Of a stretch of 64,000 nucleotides of DNA, positions 26,467-35,558 are shown in pieces. Position 1 is the first letter of the stretch, and each line of letters starts with the position of its first letter. The notes beneath the pieces are model-generated. The model was not told the DNA's origin. It saw nothing but the letters and a program-made list of their open reading frames with translations, and did not search any database. The stretch is from Paenibacillus sp. FSL R5-0345. Its GTDB lineage: Bacteria; Bacillota; Bacilli; Paenibacillales; Paenibacillaceae. Location: positions 3,348,001-3,412,000 of the forward strand of contig NZ_CP009281.1 of assembly GCF_000758585.1 (NCBI RefSeq), read 5' to 3'. The position numbers and the translations under genes are program-made.

Positions 26467-28227
26467 ATGAAGAAAATTATGAACAAGCCGGAAACGCTAG
26501 TCCGGGAGATGTGCAACGGACTTGTCTTAGCGCATCCTGAGCTGGATTTCAACGATAAATTTAAAGTGATTTCTAAAAAAGAGATCAATGCCGATAAAGT
26601 TACGCTTATTAGCGGTGGTGGAAGCGGGCATGAACCAGCCCATGCCGGGTTTGTAGGTAATGGTATGCTGGATGCAGCCGTGTGCGGTGATGTGTTTGCT
26701 TCTCCGTCTCAGATTCAGGTCTATCAAGCGATCCGCCGTTCTGCGAGCCAAAAGGGTACATTGCTGATTATCAAGAACTACAGCGGTGACATCATGAACT
26801 TTAAAAATGCGGCTCATCTCGCAAGTGAAGATGGTATACAAGTGGAATATGTCAAAGTAGACGATGACATTGCTGTTGAAGACAGCCTGTATACTGTAGG
26901 GAAACGAGGGGTTGCCGGAACCGTTCTCGTTCATAAAATAGCTGGGGCTGCAGCAGAAGCAGGACTGTCCTTGACGGAAGTGAAAGAAGCGGCGCAACAT
27001 GCGATTGACCATGTTCGCACCATAGGCTTCGCCTTTACATCTTGCACCGTTCCTGCCAAAGGAACTCCGACGTTTCATATCGAAGAGGATGAGATGGAAT
27101 ACGGTGTAGGAATTCACGGTGAACCTGGAATTCGCAGAGAAAAAGCCGTGTCAGCGGATGAACTGGCGCAGCGAATGGTTACGTCCTTGCTGAGCAACTT
27201 GCAGATGAACGATGAGTCACAGCATGAAGTTGCTGTTCTAATCAATGGATTTGGTGGAACACCACTGCAAGAGCTTTATTTATTGAATAATTCTGTGATC
27301 CGTGAATTGACGGCCAAGAATAAGAAAGTGTTTAAAGTATTTGTCGGTAACTATATGACTAGCATCGATATGGCCGGCGCATCAGTGTCGATTATGAAGC
27401 TGGATGAGACGCTGAAGAAATGGTTGTCTGCTCCGTGTGATACACCGGCATTGTCGGTTAAAGGTTCATTTGAGCCCGTGAATTATACCGAGATCATCAA
27501 GGAAGAGAAAGCAGACAGCACGGTTTCTTTCAAGAATAATACGAATGCTGAAGCTGCGGTAATTAAGAACAACCAGTTCTCCTTGCAAAATATTGTTTAT
27601 TTGATTGATCAAATGAGTGAGGTCATTATTGAGAATGAGGTGCCTTTCTGTGAGCTAGATGCCCATGCCGGAGATGGTGATTTTGGGATGAGCGTAGCCA
27701 AGGGCTTTAAGCAGTTGAAAGTAGAATGGGAAGATATTTTAGCTCATCATCTCAGCAATATCGGTGATTTCCTTGATGCTTGTTCTTTGATCATTATGGA
27801 GCATTGTGGTGGAGCATCTGGACCGATCTGGGGATCGGGCTTCCGTGCAGCGAGCAAGACTGCGCAGCAAAAGCAGGAGTTGTCCATCCAGGATTTTGCC
27901 AATATGATGCAAGCTGTAGTTAAAGGGATTCAGGATACGGGTGAAAGATCCTTCGGGAGAGGTGCTGTCGTTGGCGACAAGACATTAATTGATGCGCTTG
28001 TACCTTTTGCGGATGCCTGGACACAAAGCGCAGAACATGGTGATGATATTAAAATGGCAGCAATCAAAGCTGCGGAAGCCGCAGTTCTCGGTGCCCAGAA
28101 GACTTCGGACGTCGTTGCCCGTATGGGAAGAGCAGGTACGGTGGGGGAACGCAGCATTGGGTATCCGGATGCGGGAGCCTACGCGCTTGGTGTTATATTC
28201 ACAGAGCTGGCAAAAGCAATGAGATAA
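26467..28227 (+). CDS. ATP-dependent dihydroxyacetone kinase (DhaK-DhaL fusion)
   Basis: The 586-residue protein joins a DhaK domain (about 1-330) and a DhaL domain (about 375-586). DhaK shows GGGSGHEPAHAGFVGNGMLD, GDVFASPS and GVGIHGEPGIRR, where the His binds dihydroxyacetone. DhaL shows the Mg-binding LDAHAGDGDFGMSVAKGF and GGASGPIWGSGFR. The fusion in one chain is typical of ATP-using kinases rather than the PTS-linked three-subunit type. It phosphorylates the dihydroxyacetone made by the neighbouring GldA. The start lies one base after the gldA stop, with AAGGAG 7 bases upstream, so the two are co-transcribed. Confidence 0.93.
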   Translation: MKKIMNKPETLVREMCNGLVLAHPELDFNDKFKVISKKEINADKVTLISGGGSGHEPAHAGFVGNGMLDAAVCGDVFASPSQIQVYQAIRRSASQKGTLLIIKNYSGDIMNFKNAAHLASEDGIQVEYVKVDDDIAVEDSLYTVGKRGVAGTVLVHKIAGAAAEAGLSLTEVKEAAQHAIDHVRTIGFAFTSCTVPAKGTPTFHIEEDEMEYGVGIHGEPGIRREKAVSADELAQRMVTSLLSNLQMNDESQHEVAVLINGFGGTPLQELYLLNNSVIRELTAKNKKVFKVFVGNYMTSIDMAGASVSIMKLDETLKKWLSAPCDTPALSVKGSFEPVNYTEIIKEEKADSTVSFKNNTNAEAAVIKNNQFSLQNIVYLIDQMSEVIIENEVPFCELDAHAGDGDFGMSVAKGFKQLKVEWEDILAHHLSNIGDFLDACSLIIMEHCGGASGPIWGSGFRAASKTAQQKQELSIQDFANMMQAVVKGIQDTGERSFGRGAVVGDKTLIDALVPFADAWTQSAEHGDDIKMAAIKAAEAAVLGAQKTSDVVARMGRAGTVGERSIGYPDAGAYALGVIFTELAKAMR

Positions 28228-28259
28228 GTACGAGAACGCACCAAGCAATTGAAGAGGAT

Positions 28260-28298
28260 CAAAAACAGCAACAGTCATTGACTGCTGCTGTTTTTATT
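28260..28298 (+). terminator. Rho-independent terminator after the glycerol operon
   Basis: AAAAACAGCAACAGT pairs with ACTGCTGCTGTTTTT around CATTG, with flanking A and T runs. It lies between convergent genes. Confidence 0.8.
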
Positions 28299-28305
28299 TA
28301 TATGC

Positions 28306-28647
28306 TTATTTTCTTAACTTACCTGGTAATGGGATATGCCTAATCGACTCAACTGGATGGTAGAGTAACATCCATGGACCTGAGAAACGCATAACTTCTT
28401 TAATTCTTTGCCGATACTCCTGTTTGTAACAATGGATAGGGCACTTTGCACATGCTGTTTTGTCTTCCCCGAATTGGCAGAGAGATAATCTTTTTGTTGC
28501 ATATTCATTTAAGCCCTGACATTCCTCGCATAACCCTTTTTGATAATGTTTTTTCTTACAATATATACGAATCATTTTTTCAACAATTTCTTTTTCTTTT
28601 CGAATTTTCGGACCATCATTTAACTGCCTTTTTGTTTGTGCTGCCAT
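28306..28647 (-). CDS. Nitrous-oxide-stimulated promoter family protein (YgbA-like)
   Basis: A 113-residue protein with a conserved pattern of cysteines: IRIYCKKKHYQKGLCEECQGL, then CQFGEDKTACAKCPIHCYK and the end FSGPWMLLYHPVESIRHI. This matches the family named after the 'nitrous oxide-stimulated promoter' and E. coli YgbA, which is linked to nitrosative stress. The seven or so cysteines suggest metal or Fe-S binding, but I cannot prove it. It is a single gene, convergent with the glycerol operon. Confidence 0.82.
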   Translation of the reverse strand: MAAQTKRQLNDGPKIRKEKEIVEKMIRIYCKKKHYQKGLCEECQGLNEYATKRLSLCQFGEDKTACAKCPIHCYKQEYRQRIKEVMRFSGPWMLLYHPVESIRHIPLPGKLRK

Positions 28648-28821
28648 GTTAATACGAATCCTTTCAATGTTATAAAAATGTATTCTACGATAACTATATC
28701 ATTAGATTTTTAAAGGGAGCGGGTACTTATTTAACATTTCTATGGCATTTGCTATGAAAATAAGTTAAGAAACTTGTCGATGAATGAGGTAGAATCTTTT
28801 AGTGAAGTGAGGGTGGAAAGT

Positions 28822-29832
28822 ATGAGTAATATAAATACTGATCGATACATTGCACAATTAACAGGTAGTGATGAACTATGGGAACCTTTGTGGGGACTTA
28901 AAACCAAATTAACGGAAACAGAATCCTATTTATTAAATTCATTCCCGGTACGCAGACTGCATTTTATTCATCATAGCGGATGCAGCTACATCAATACACA
29001 ACATGTCGCCACCCGGTTACAGCACACCCTTGGAGTGTTTTCTTTAGTTGCCTATTATTGTCCGGATTGGTATGAACTAAGGATTGCTGCGCTATTACAC
29101 GATATTGGACATAGCCCCTTCAGCCATGTTTTAGAACAGATAGAGGGTATTGATCACCATAAAAGAACAAATGAGTTGCTATATTCCCCTGAGATAAGTG
29201 ATATCCTTACAAAAGATAATTTTGAACCCAGTGTGATATTAGATTTAATTGAGGGTAATACAATAAGTCCCCTGCGAAATAAAGATAATAAGATCCATTT
29301 GGATCATCTGGATTCATGGGTGAGGAGTGCACAAATTACGGGGCTTCTACAATCACCGGCTCAGCTTTTACCTAAATTAGAATTAGAGGGCAACTATATT
29401 TCGACGGATGTTGATACTGCTGAGTTATTAATACAATTTATTATTTCTGAAGCAAAGTTTCATTGTTCGGAAGTTAATATCGGGCCGAATGTTATTCTAA
29501 AGCATTTAGTTTCTAAACTAATCGATCATAACGTTGTAGCTGTCGAAGCTATCAGTGAGATGACGGATTCCAGACTAGAGACTTTATTATTAAGCTGTGA
29601 ACAGACTAAAGAAGAGGCTAATCGCTTGTTTTACCATTCACAAGAAATAAAGGTCAGTCGTAAAGCAGAAAACGATGGTTCCAATCAATACAGTTTTGTT
29701 CTGAATAAACTATATTTATCCGAACCCGTCATCAAAAATGGAGTGGTCTTAGTTAATTCATTAACTTCATATCCGATGCTCGAGCGATTAAGTTCGTTTT
29801 TGGGTACATACCTTATTAGTTGGAATGACTAA
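28822..29832 (+). CDS. HD-domain protein
   Basis: About 336 residues. The metal-binding HD pattern is clear: RLQHTLGVFSLVAYY supplies the first His, LRIAALLHDIGHSPFSHVLE the HD pair, and HLDHLDSW a likely last Asp. Such proteins hydrolyse phosphoesters, often nucleotides. The substrate here is not evident. I prefer the ATG at 28822 with AGGGTGG upstream; an in-frame TTG at 28774 would add 16 residues. No operon partner on the same strand. Confidence 0.82.
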   Translation: MSNINTDRYIAQLTGSDELWEPLWGLKTKLTETESYLLNSFPVRRLHFIHHSGCSYINTQHVATRLQHTLGVFSLVAYYCPDWYELRIAALLHDIGHSPFSHVLEQIEGIDHHKRTNELLYSPEISDILTKDNFEPSVILDLIEGNTISPLRNKDNKIHLDHLDSWVRSAQITGLLQSPAQLLPKLELEGNYISTDVDTAELLIQFIISEAKFHCSEVNIGPNVILKHLVSKLIDHNVVAVEAISEMTDSRLETLLLSCEQTKEEANRLFYHSQEIKVSRKAENDGSNQYSFVLNKLYLSEPVIKNGVVLVNSLTSYPMLERLSSFLGTYLISWND

Positions 29833-29853
29833 ATGATTGTGAGTTGATGTTCT

Positions 29854-30867
29854 TTATGGCCACTTTAAAATATCTATAGTATGCTTCAACATACGATTTA
29901 AGCGATTTCTCCGTTCCGTTATTAAATCTGTGTTCTTTAACGTATCATGGATGGGAATGACCTCAGAAATTTGTTTACCGCCTTTTGTTATCCTTCGATC
30001 GACGCAAGTTGGAATGTAATTTATGTCCGTTATACTCGTGTTACCATTATTGTCCTTTTTGATGGTAAGCGTAAGAATGATTCCGCTTTGTGTAAATGGA
30101 TTATTCTTAAGCTTAGTCGAAACAAAATTACCTAGGGAATAACTAACGAATTTCTTTTTCCCCTGAACGGATATCGGTTGCAGCACATGTGGGTGAGATC
30201 CCAAAACGATGTTTGCACCATTTTTAAGAAAGAGGCTTGCCAGTTGCTTTTGCCTCTTATTAGGTGTGTACTGATATTCTTTTCCAAAATGCATATAAAG
30301 TAAGACCAGATCGACTTTCTTTTTTAAATCTCGAATTTCTCTAAGTATTTTATTGGTTTCTATCCGATTGACTAACCATGGCTGTTGAATAGGTACAGGG
30401 ATTCTATTGGTTCCTGCAGTGTAAGAGAGGATTCCAATTGTAATCCCACTAACGTTTTTGATTAGCATACGTTTTGATTCTTGTACGGATCTTGATGTAC
30501 CGGTATGATCGATTCCACTACGGTCTAATACTCGTAATGTCCGAATCAGACCCGAGGCACCATAATCCATACAGTGATTGTTCGCTGTTACTAATACATC
30601 AAATCCAGCTTCTTTTAGCGCCGGTGCTAATTCATCCGGGCACTTGAATGTTGGACCGCCAGATCGTAGACTTTTTCGACATTCTCGTCCGTTTCCTGGA
30701 AAGGTGGTCTCGAGATTACCGATGGTTAGATCCGCCTGTCTTAGATAAGGAGTTACTTTTGCGAACAGGGGAGTGAACGAATAGGTTCCGTCCGATTGTT
30801 TAGCATCAGAAATAATGTAACGCTTGACCATAAGGTCTCCTACAGCAGCTATTTGTATTTCGGTCAT
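29854..30867 (-). CDS. CapA-family protein (poly-gamma-glutamate capsule-type metallophosphatase)
   Basis: The 337-residue protein has the CapA/PgsA calcineurin-like motifs: AAVGDLMVKRYI, LTIGNLETTFPG, VLVTANNHCMDYG and IVLGSHPHVLQP. These supply the metal ligands Asp, Asn and His. Known CapA/PgsA are membrane-anchored; this one begins directly at the domain without a membrane helix or signal, so it is probably cytosolic. No capB, capC or capE gene is nearby, so capsule synthesis cannot be claimed. Confidence 0.83.
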   Translation of the reverse strand: MTEIQIAAVGDLMVKRYIISDAKQSDGTYSFTPLFAKVTPYLRQADLTIGNLETTFPGNGRECRKSLRSGGPTFKCPDELAPALKEAGFDVLVTANNHCMDYGASGLIRTLRVLDRSGIDHTGTSRSVQESKRMLIKNVSGITIGILSYTAGTNRIPVPIQQPWLVNRIETNKILREIRDLKKKVDLVLLYMHFGKEYQYTPNKRQKQLASLFLKNGANIVLGSHPHVLQPISVQGKKKFVSYSLGNFVSTKLKNNPFTQSGIILTLTIKKDNNGNTSITDINYIPTCVDRRITKGGKQISEVIPIHDTLKNTDLITERRNRLNRMLKHTIDILKWP

Positions 30868-30988
30868 CTGTATCCACCTTTTTTCGTTTTCATATAGAAT
30901 ATGGAAGAAAGGTGTTATGGGTTATTTTTTTGGCAAAATGGACATCAAGTAATATACACTAATTTTTTGAAAAGAAGAGGGAAGCTTT

Positions 30989-31888
30989 ATGCAAAGGATT
31001 CAAGATTCTAAAATGTACTTTATATTTATTCACATCTTTCTGTTGATTTTATTGTGTACCTCCATGTATGCCTATTCTCCGTGGATTCGTACGAAAGTGA
31101 AGGAAATTCTTGAGCCAGCGGACAAAGTATATACCATTGCTCACCGTGGCGCTTCAGGATATGCGCCTGAGAATACTATACCTGCATTTGAACTTGCCAT
31201 GAATATGGGGACCGATTATATCGAGTTAGACATACAGTTAACTAAGGATCGTGTTCCTGTAGTTATTCACGATGAAACGATTAATCGCACGACGAATGGA
31301 ACGGGTTATGTTAAAAATTTCACCTTGGAGGAGCTTTCGAAATTAGACGCCGGCTCATGGTTTAACGAACAGTATCCCATGTTTGCTAGGGATCAATATG
31401 CTGGATTACGTATTCCGACTTTAGAAGAGGTATTTGAAACGTTTGGAAAAGATGTGGACTATATGATTGAAATTAAAGAACCCGCTTTGAATCCGAACAT
31501 CGAAACCATCTTAAACGAACAAATTGAAAAATATAATCTGTCAGATCATGTTTCCGTACATTCATTTAGTGAGACGAGTTTACGTAGATTGCATTCCATT
31601 AACCCAGAGATTCCTCTTTATCAAATTGTTTGGTATAATATTCCGGTTTATAAAATACCAGAATCTTATATTAACCGAGTAAAAACGTATGCAGTTGGCA
31701 TAAGTCCTAACTTTCAAAGAATAAATTCATCCTATGTTGCACAGGTGAAAAATGCTGGGCTAAAGGTATTTCCATATACAGTGAATTATCAAGTCAATAT
31801 GGACAAAGCCGTGATTTGGGGCGTAGACGGGGTACATACCAATTTTCCTGACCGTTTTAACGAAGTGATTAAGAATAATAAGAAATAA
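30989..31888 (+). CDS. Glycerophosphodiester phosphodiesterase (GDPD)
   Basis: The 299-residue protein has an N-terminal membrane helix (about 8-30, IFIHIFLLILLCTSMYAY), then the GDPD TIM barrel. Catalytic and metal residues are visible in IAHRGASGYAPENTIPAFE (His, Glu), YIELDIQLTKD (Glu, Asp) and VVIHDETINRTTNG (His). It cleaves glycerophosphodiesters to glycerol 3-phosphate and an alcohol, probably on the outer face of the membrane. It is not linked to the glycerol genes 3 kb upstream. Confidence 0.9.
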   Translation: MQRIQDSKMYFIFIHIFLLILLCTSMYAYSPWIRTKVKEILEPADKVYTIAHRGASGYAPENTIPAFELAMNMGTDYIELDIQLTKDRVPVVIHDETINRTTNGTGYVKNFTLEELSKLDAGSWFNEQYPMFARDQYAGLRIPTLEEVFETFGKDVDYMIEIKEPALNPNIETILNEQIEKYNLSDHVSVHSFSETSLRRLHSINPEIPLYQIVWYNIPVYKIPESYINRVKTYAVGISPNFQRINSSYVAQVKNAGLKVFPYTVNYQVNMDKAVIWGVDGVHTNFPDRFNEVIKNNKK

Positions 31889-31915
31889 GGAAACCCTAAT
31901 TCATCTATCGGGAAT

Positions 31916-32485
31916 TCATATTCCAAATACATCGATTTCGGAAACAGGAAACCATATTTTTGAATCCACATCTTTAAAAAACACTTGAATAGTATAGGTG
32001 CCTTTTGTATTAAAGGAATAAGTAAACTCGTTGGTTTTGAACCAGAAGTTTTCTTCACTTTTCTTAATTTGTTGATTATCTATGGTTTCTGTTTTATCCG
32101 TAGGATCGGTGATCGTAAGTTTTATATCTGATATTTCTGTCTTCAAATGATCCACTTGTAATAAAGTTGAAAATGCAAAGCGGGCAGGACTTTTTACCTT
32201 ACCAAAGATCTCTCCATTGTTATCAAGCAATACCATATTCACATTTGGCTTGTAGATTCGAACCTTTTTACTTGTTTCGTCCAAAGTAATTAAAGCAAAC
32301 AAATTTTTAGAAAGCTGTTCAGCAGGCAAGAGGATATCTCCCTCGGATAATATTGCTGCCTGTTTTTGAATCGCGTTATTGAAATAGAATGAAACTTCGG
32401 ATTGGTTTGATGCGGCATAAATCATTGTTCCCGGTAAAATCATTATGCAAAGTACTAATACAGTCAGTTTTACTATTTTTCTCAA
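31916..32485 (-). CDS. Secreted protein of unknown function
   Basis: The 189-residue protein begins with a clear signal peptide (MRKIVKLTVLVLCIMILPGT then MIYAAS, cleavage near residue 25). Residues 30-80 (ILLPAEQLSKNLFALITLDE) resemble half of a copper-amine-oxidase N-terminal-like module, though weakly. Residues 95-189 look like a beta-sandwich of the Ig or Y_Y_Y kind, with NTKGTYTIQVFFKD near the end. A GGAGGGG site lies upstream on the minus strand. Function unknown. Confidence 0.7.
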   Translation of the reverse strand: MRKIVKLTVLVLCIMILPGTMIYAASNQSEVSFYFNNAIQKQAAILSEGDILLPAEQLSKNLFALITLDETSKKVRIYKPNVNMVLLDNNGEIFGKVKSPARFAFSTLLQVDHLKTEISDIKLTITDPTDKTETIDNQQIKKSEENFWFKTNEFTYSFNTKGTYTIQVFFKDVDSKIWFPVSEIDVFGI

Positions 32486-32628
32486 TGATTTCCCCTCCTA
32501 TAGAGCTTTATGTTAATTATACCCATAAGATGGAAGATAGTTTCTCTTGTGGTATGGATCTATAAGAAGGGACCAATTGCAATCTTCTGTGAGCAGAGAA
32601 AATGTGAGAATAGGGGCAAACATGCTAA

Positions 32629-33498
32629 CTAGAACCCTCTCACCTTGCTAGGGGTTACTTTTCTATGCTTTTTGAAGGTTCGGCTGAAATAGTAGATGTC
32701 GCTGAAGCCAGAAGTGGTAGCGATTTCAGAAATTGTTAACTGGGTATGCCTTAGCAAATAATCTGCACGATCTAAACGGATAGCGTTTATATATTCCGAT
32801 ATCGTATGCCCGGTTAATTCCTTGAAGAGACGACTGAAATGGAAGCGGCTTAACCCTGTTAGTGCCGCAAGTTCGTCAACTTGAATCGGTTCCTGGTAAT
32901 GGGTATCGATATAACGTAATACAGGTGCGAAGCGTTCGACGGTTTTACTGCGTCTTTCTTGCTCAGCCTGTGAGAGTACGGTGACGATATGTCTGCGCAA
33001 TAGCAGCGTTAGCAGACGGTATAGCTCCGACTTGACGGCCAGCTCATACCCAAATTCGCGAAGTTCCAGTTCTCGAATAATCGCCAGTACACAGTCTGTA
33101 ATGTTCTGATCCCCCCGAATATGGTTACGTAACAGCAGCTGGTTCTGCTGAATGGGGGCGATGAACTTGGTCTCGGCAGCGTCGCTTACCGCACTATGCA
33201 GCAAAGAAGTATCTGCAATAATCGCATAATACAATAAATCAGAAGAAGCGCTAACTCCATAATGCAGCTCATTGCTGTTCACGGCAATTAAGTCACCAGC
33301 CCTGACCTTGATCGGTGTCCGTCCGCATTCAAATACTGCCTCACCGCTTTCAATAAATAGAAATTCCAGATGCTCATGCCAATGATGTGAGAACAGTACA
33401 ACTCCCTCTTGGTTGAAGCGCTGAGTATGTACTTTAATCGGAAACTCGGGATCTGGCATGTCCATGGATTCTTGTAGATGTTTATCATAGTCGAGCAT
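32629..33498 (-). CDS. AraC-family regulator with cupin sensor (sugar cluster)
   Basis: About 289 residues. The N-terminal cupin (about 20-120) has FSHHWHEHLEFLFIESGEAV and AVNSNELHYGVS. The C-terminal HTH has VDELAALTGLSRFHFSRLFK and IATTSGFSDIYYFSRTFKKH. I place the start at ATG 33498, with AGGAGGTG 9 bases upstream; a longer reading to 33675 runs across the neighbouring promoter and lacks a good site. It is divergent from the dehydrogenase/isomerase operon and is its likely regulator. Confidence 0.9.
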   Translation of the reverse strand: MLDYDKHLQESMDMPDPEFPIKVHTQRFNQEGVVLFSHHWHEHLEFLFIESGEAVFECGRTPIKVRAGDLIAVNSNELHYGVSASSDLLYYAIIADTSLLHSAVSDAAETKFIAPIQQNQLLLRNHIRGDQNITDCVLAIIRELELREFGYELAVKSELYRLLTLLLRRHIVTVLSQAEQERRSKTVERFAPVLRYIDTHYQEPIQVDELAALTGLSRFHFSRLFKELTGHTISEYINAIRLDRADYLLRHTQLTISEIATTSGFSDIYYFSRTFKKHRKVTPSKVRGF

Positions 33499-33621
33499 AT
33501 ATGGACTACACCTCCTATAGCACAATTGTACAAATGAAACCGCAAGGCTCTGCATGGTGTTTAGGGTTGAAATCATTATAATACGAATCATACCCAATGC
33601 AAAATAAAGGAGCGAGTGTGG

Positions 33622-34680
33622 ATGAATATACTCAAAATCGGTGTAATAGGTACGGGCTCTATCTCCGCTATGCACTTAAGTGCTTATCGGGATAATCCGC
33701 AGACGACCTTATATGCGGTTTGTGACCTGAATGAAGAGCGTGCACGTGCAGTTGCTACTGAGTATAACGTCGAAAAAGTATACACAGATTACCATGAATT
33801 GCTGGCTAATTCCGAAATAGATGCAGTCAGTATCTGCACATGGAACAACTCTCATGCTGAGATCAGCATTGCGGCCCTTGAGGCAGGCAAGCATGTGCTT
33901 GTAGAAAAACCGCTTTGTCGCACGGTCGAAGAAGCACTTCAGGTTCAGAAGGCAGTGGAAAAGAGCGGAAAGATTTTGCAAGTAGGCTTTGTAAGACGCT
34001 ATGACTCTAATGCCCAACTACTTCAGACATTGGTGGAACAAGGAGAATTCGGCGAAATCTACTATGCGAAGGCTACGACGTTCCGGAGACTTGGCAATCC
34101 CGGCGGCTGGTTCAGTGATATTGAACGCTCCGGCGGCGGACCTCTGATCGATATCGGCGTCCATGTGATCGATCTATGCTGGTATTTGATGGGCCGTCCG
34201 AACCCAGTATCAGTAAGTGCCAATACCTACCGGAAGCTCGGCAATCGTTCTAATATCAAGAATCTTTCTTTTTATAAAGCCGCTGATTACGACGCAGCGA
34301 ACAATACGGTTGAAGATTTGGCAAATGCACTGATTCGTTTTGAGAATGGAGCTTCGCTGATGGTCGATGTCAGCTTTACACTGCATGCCAAAGAGGACGA
34401 GCGCTCGGTGCGCCTATACGGTGAGAAGGGCGGATTTGAAATTGATCCTGAGATAGTCCTTGTCAAAGAACTGTCGGATACGATTGTCAATACCTATCCG
34501 CAGACCGATCATAAGGGGTTTGAGTTCAACAGTGCATTCCAGAATGAGATTAATCATTTTGCGAGCAACATCATCAACAGCTCTACACCGATTAGTCCTG
34601 TACAGGACGGCGTTACAATCATGAAGATTCTCGGCGCGATTTATGAATCCGCTGCCAAAGGCGAAGAGGTGAAACTATGA
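33622..34680 (+). CDS. Gfo/Idh/MocA-family sugar dehydrogenase
   Basis: About 352 residues. The Rossmann fold begins KIGVIGTGSISAMHLSAYRD, with EKP in HVLVEKPLCRTVEEA (the family hallmark Lys) and a substrate domain with GGGPLIDIGVHVIDLCWYL, which holds the usual Asp and His. It oxidises a sugar or polyol with NAD(P). The ATG at 33622 lies 9 bases after AAGGAG. It overlaps the next gene by 4 bases. Together with two TIM-barrel isomerase-like genes it suggests a sugar or 3-keto-sugar pathway (inference). Confidence 0.9.
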   Translation: MNILKIGVIGTGSISAMHLSAYRDNPQTTLYAVCDLNEERARAVATEYNVEKVYTDYHELLANSEIDAVSICTWNNSHAEISIAALEAGKHVLVEKPLCRTVEEALQVQKAVEKSGKILQVGFVRRYDSNAQLLQTLVEQGEFGEIYYAKATTFRRLGNPGGWFSDIERSGGGPLIDIGVHVIDLCWYLMGRPNPVSVSANTYRKLGNRSNIKNLSFYKAADYDAANNTVEDLANALIRFENGASLMVDVSFTLHAKEDERSVRLYGEKGGFEIDPEIVLVKELSDTIVNTYPQTDHKGFEFNSAFQNEINHFASNIINSSTPISPVQDGVTIMKILGAIYESAAKGEEVKL

Positions 34681-35534
34681 AGCTAGGAATCAGTACCTAC
34701 AGTTTGCATTCAGCTTTTTCAACGGGTGAGCTCACGCTTGAAGGAGTCATTGAGACGATCGCCGATCTGGGCGCGGAGCATGCGGAGATTGTACCCTTGG
34801 GCATTAATTTGGTTGAGAATTCTGAGCTAATTGATCTGATTGTACGAACGGCAGCAGGTCGTGGACTAGAGTTGTCTAATTATGCTATCGGGGCGAACTT
34901 TACCGGGCTGGAGACAGCTGAAAGACAGCGGGAAGTGGAACGGGTAAAGCGGGAAGTAGATGTCTGTGCGGCATTAGGTATTAAGAAGATGCGGCATGAT
35001 GTAGCTTCCTCAGAAGATCTGTCAATTACGCACTTTTTGGAAGAGCTTCCACGTTTGGCTGAAGCCTGCCGAGAAATTGCTGATTATGCCGCAGGTTTGG
35101 GCATTACGACCAGCGTGGAGAATCATGGATACTTTATTCAGCACAGCGATCGTGTACAGGCGTTGGTTCACGCAGTAGGAAGAGATAACTTCCGTACAAC
35201 GCTCGACATTGGTAATTTCCTGTGCGCAGATGAGAATCCGCTTATTGCTGTGACTAACAATATTAAGCTTGCTTCGATGGTACATTTCAAAGATTTCTAT
35301 ATTCGTCCACAAGATCGCCAGCTTGGCGAAGGTTGGTTCCAGTCCTCCGGTGGGAACTGGTTGAGGGGGGCCATCGTTGGTCAAGGAGACATCGATATGC
35401 CGAGTGTCATTCGAACCGTTAAGGAAAGCGGTTACGACGGATATATCTCTGTAGAATTCGAGGGAATGGAAGAGTGCCGCAAGGGAACAAGACTTGGGTT
35501 GGAATACATCAAGCGGGTTTGGAACCAAATCTAA
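34677..35534 (+). CDS. Sugar phosphate isomerase/epimerase (AP-endonuclease-2-like TIM barrel)
   Basis: The 285-residue protein matches the xylose-isomerase-like TIM barrel. It begins MKLGISTYSLHSAF, has TTSVENHGYFI (metal Glu), NFRTTLDIGNFL (Asp), MVHFKDFYI (His) and ends GYDGYISVEFEGME (Glu). These four residues form the usual metal site. Coupled to the dehydrogenase by an ATGA overlap. The substrate may be a keto-sugar or sugar phosphate. Confidence 0.88.
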   Translation: MKLGISTYSLHSAFSTGELTLEGVIETIADLGAEHAEIVPLGINLVENSELIDLIVRTAAGRGLELSNYAIGANFTGLETAERQREVERVKREVDVCAALGIKKMRHDVASSEDLSITHFLEELPRLAEACREIADYAAGLGITTSVENHGYFIQHSDRVQALVHAVGRDNFRTTLDIGNFLCADENPLIAVTNNIKLASMVHFKDFYIRPQDRQLGEGWFQSSGGNWLRGAIVGQGDIDMPSVIRTVKESGYDGYISVEFEGMEECRKGTRLGLEYIKRVWNQI

Positions 35535-35558
35535 TTCATTTTAAGGAGGATTATTGCC

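Noticed and set aside
26527..27117. A 196-codon minus-strand frame within the DHA kinase gene
   Set aside because: It is opposite a strongly conserved DhaK domain and lacks start signals.
33499..33675. Longer AraC reading frame across the divergent promoter region
   Set aside because: It would overlap the 5' end of the dehydrogenase gene and ignores the AGGAGGTG site that fits ATG 33498.
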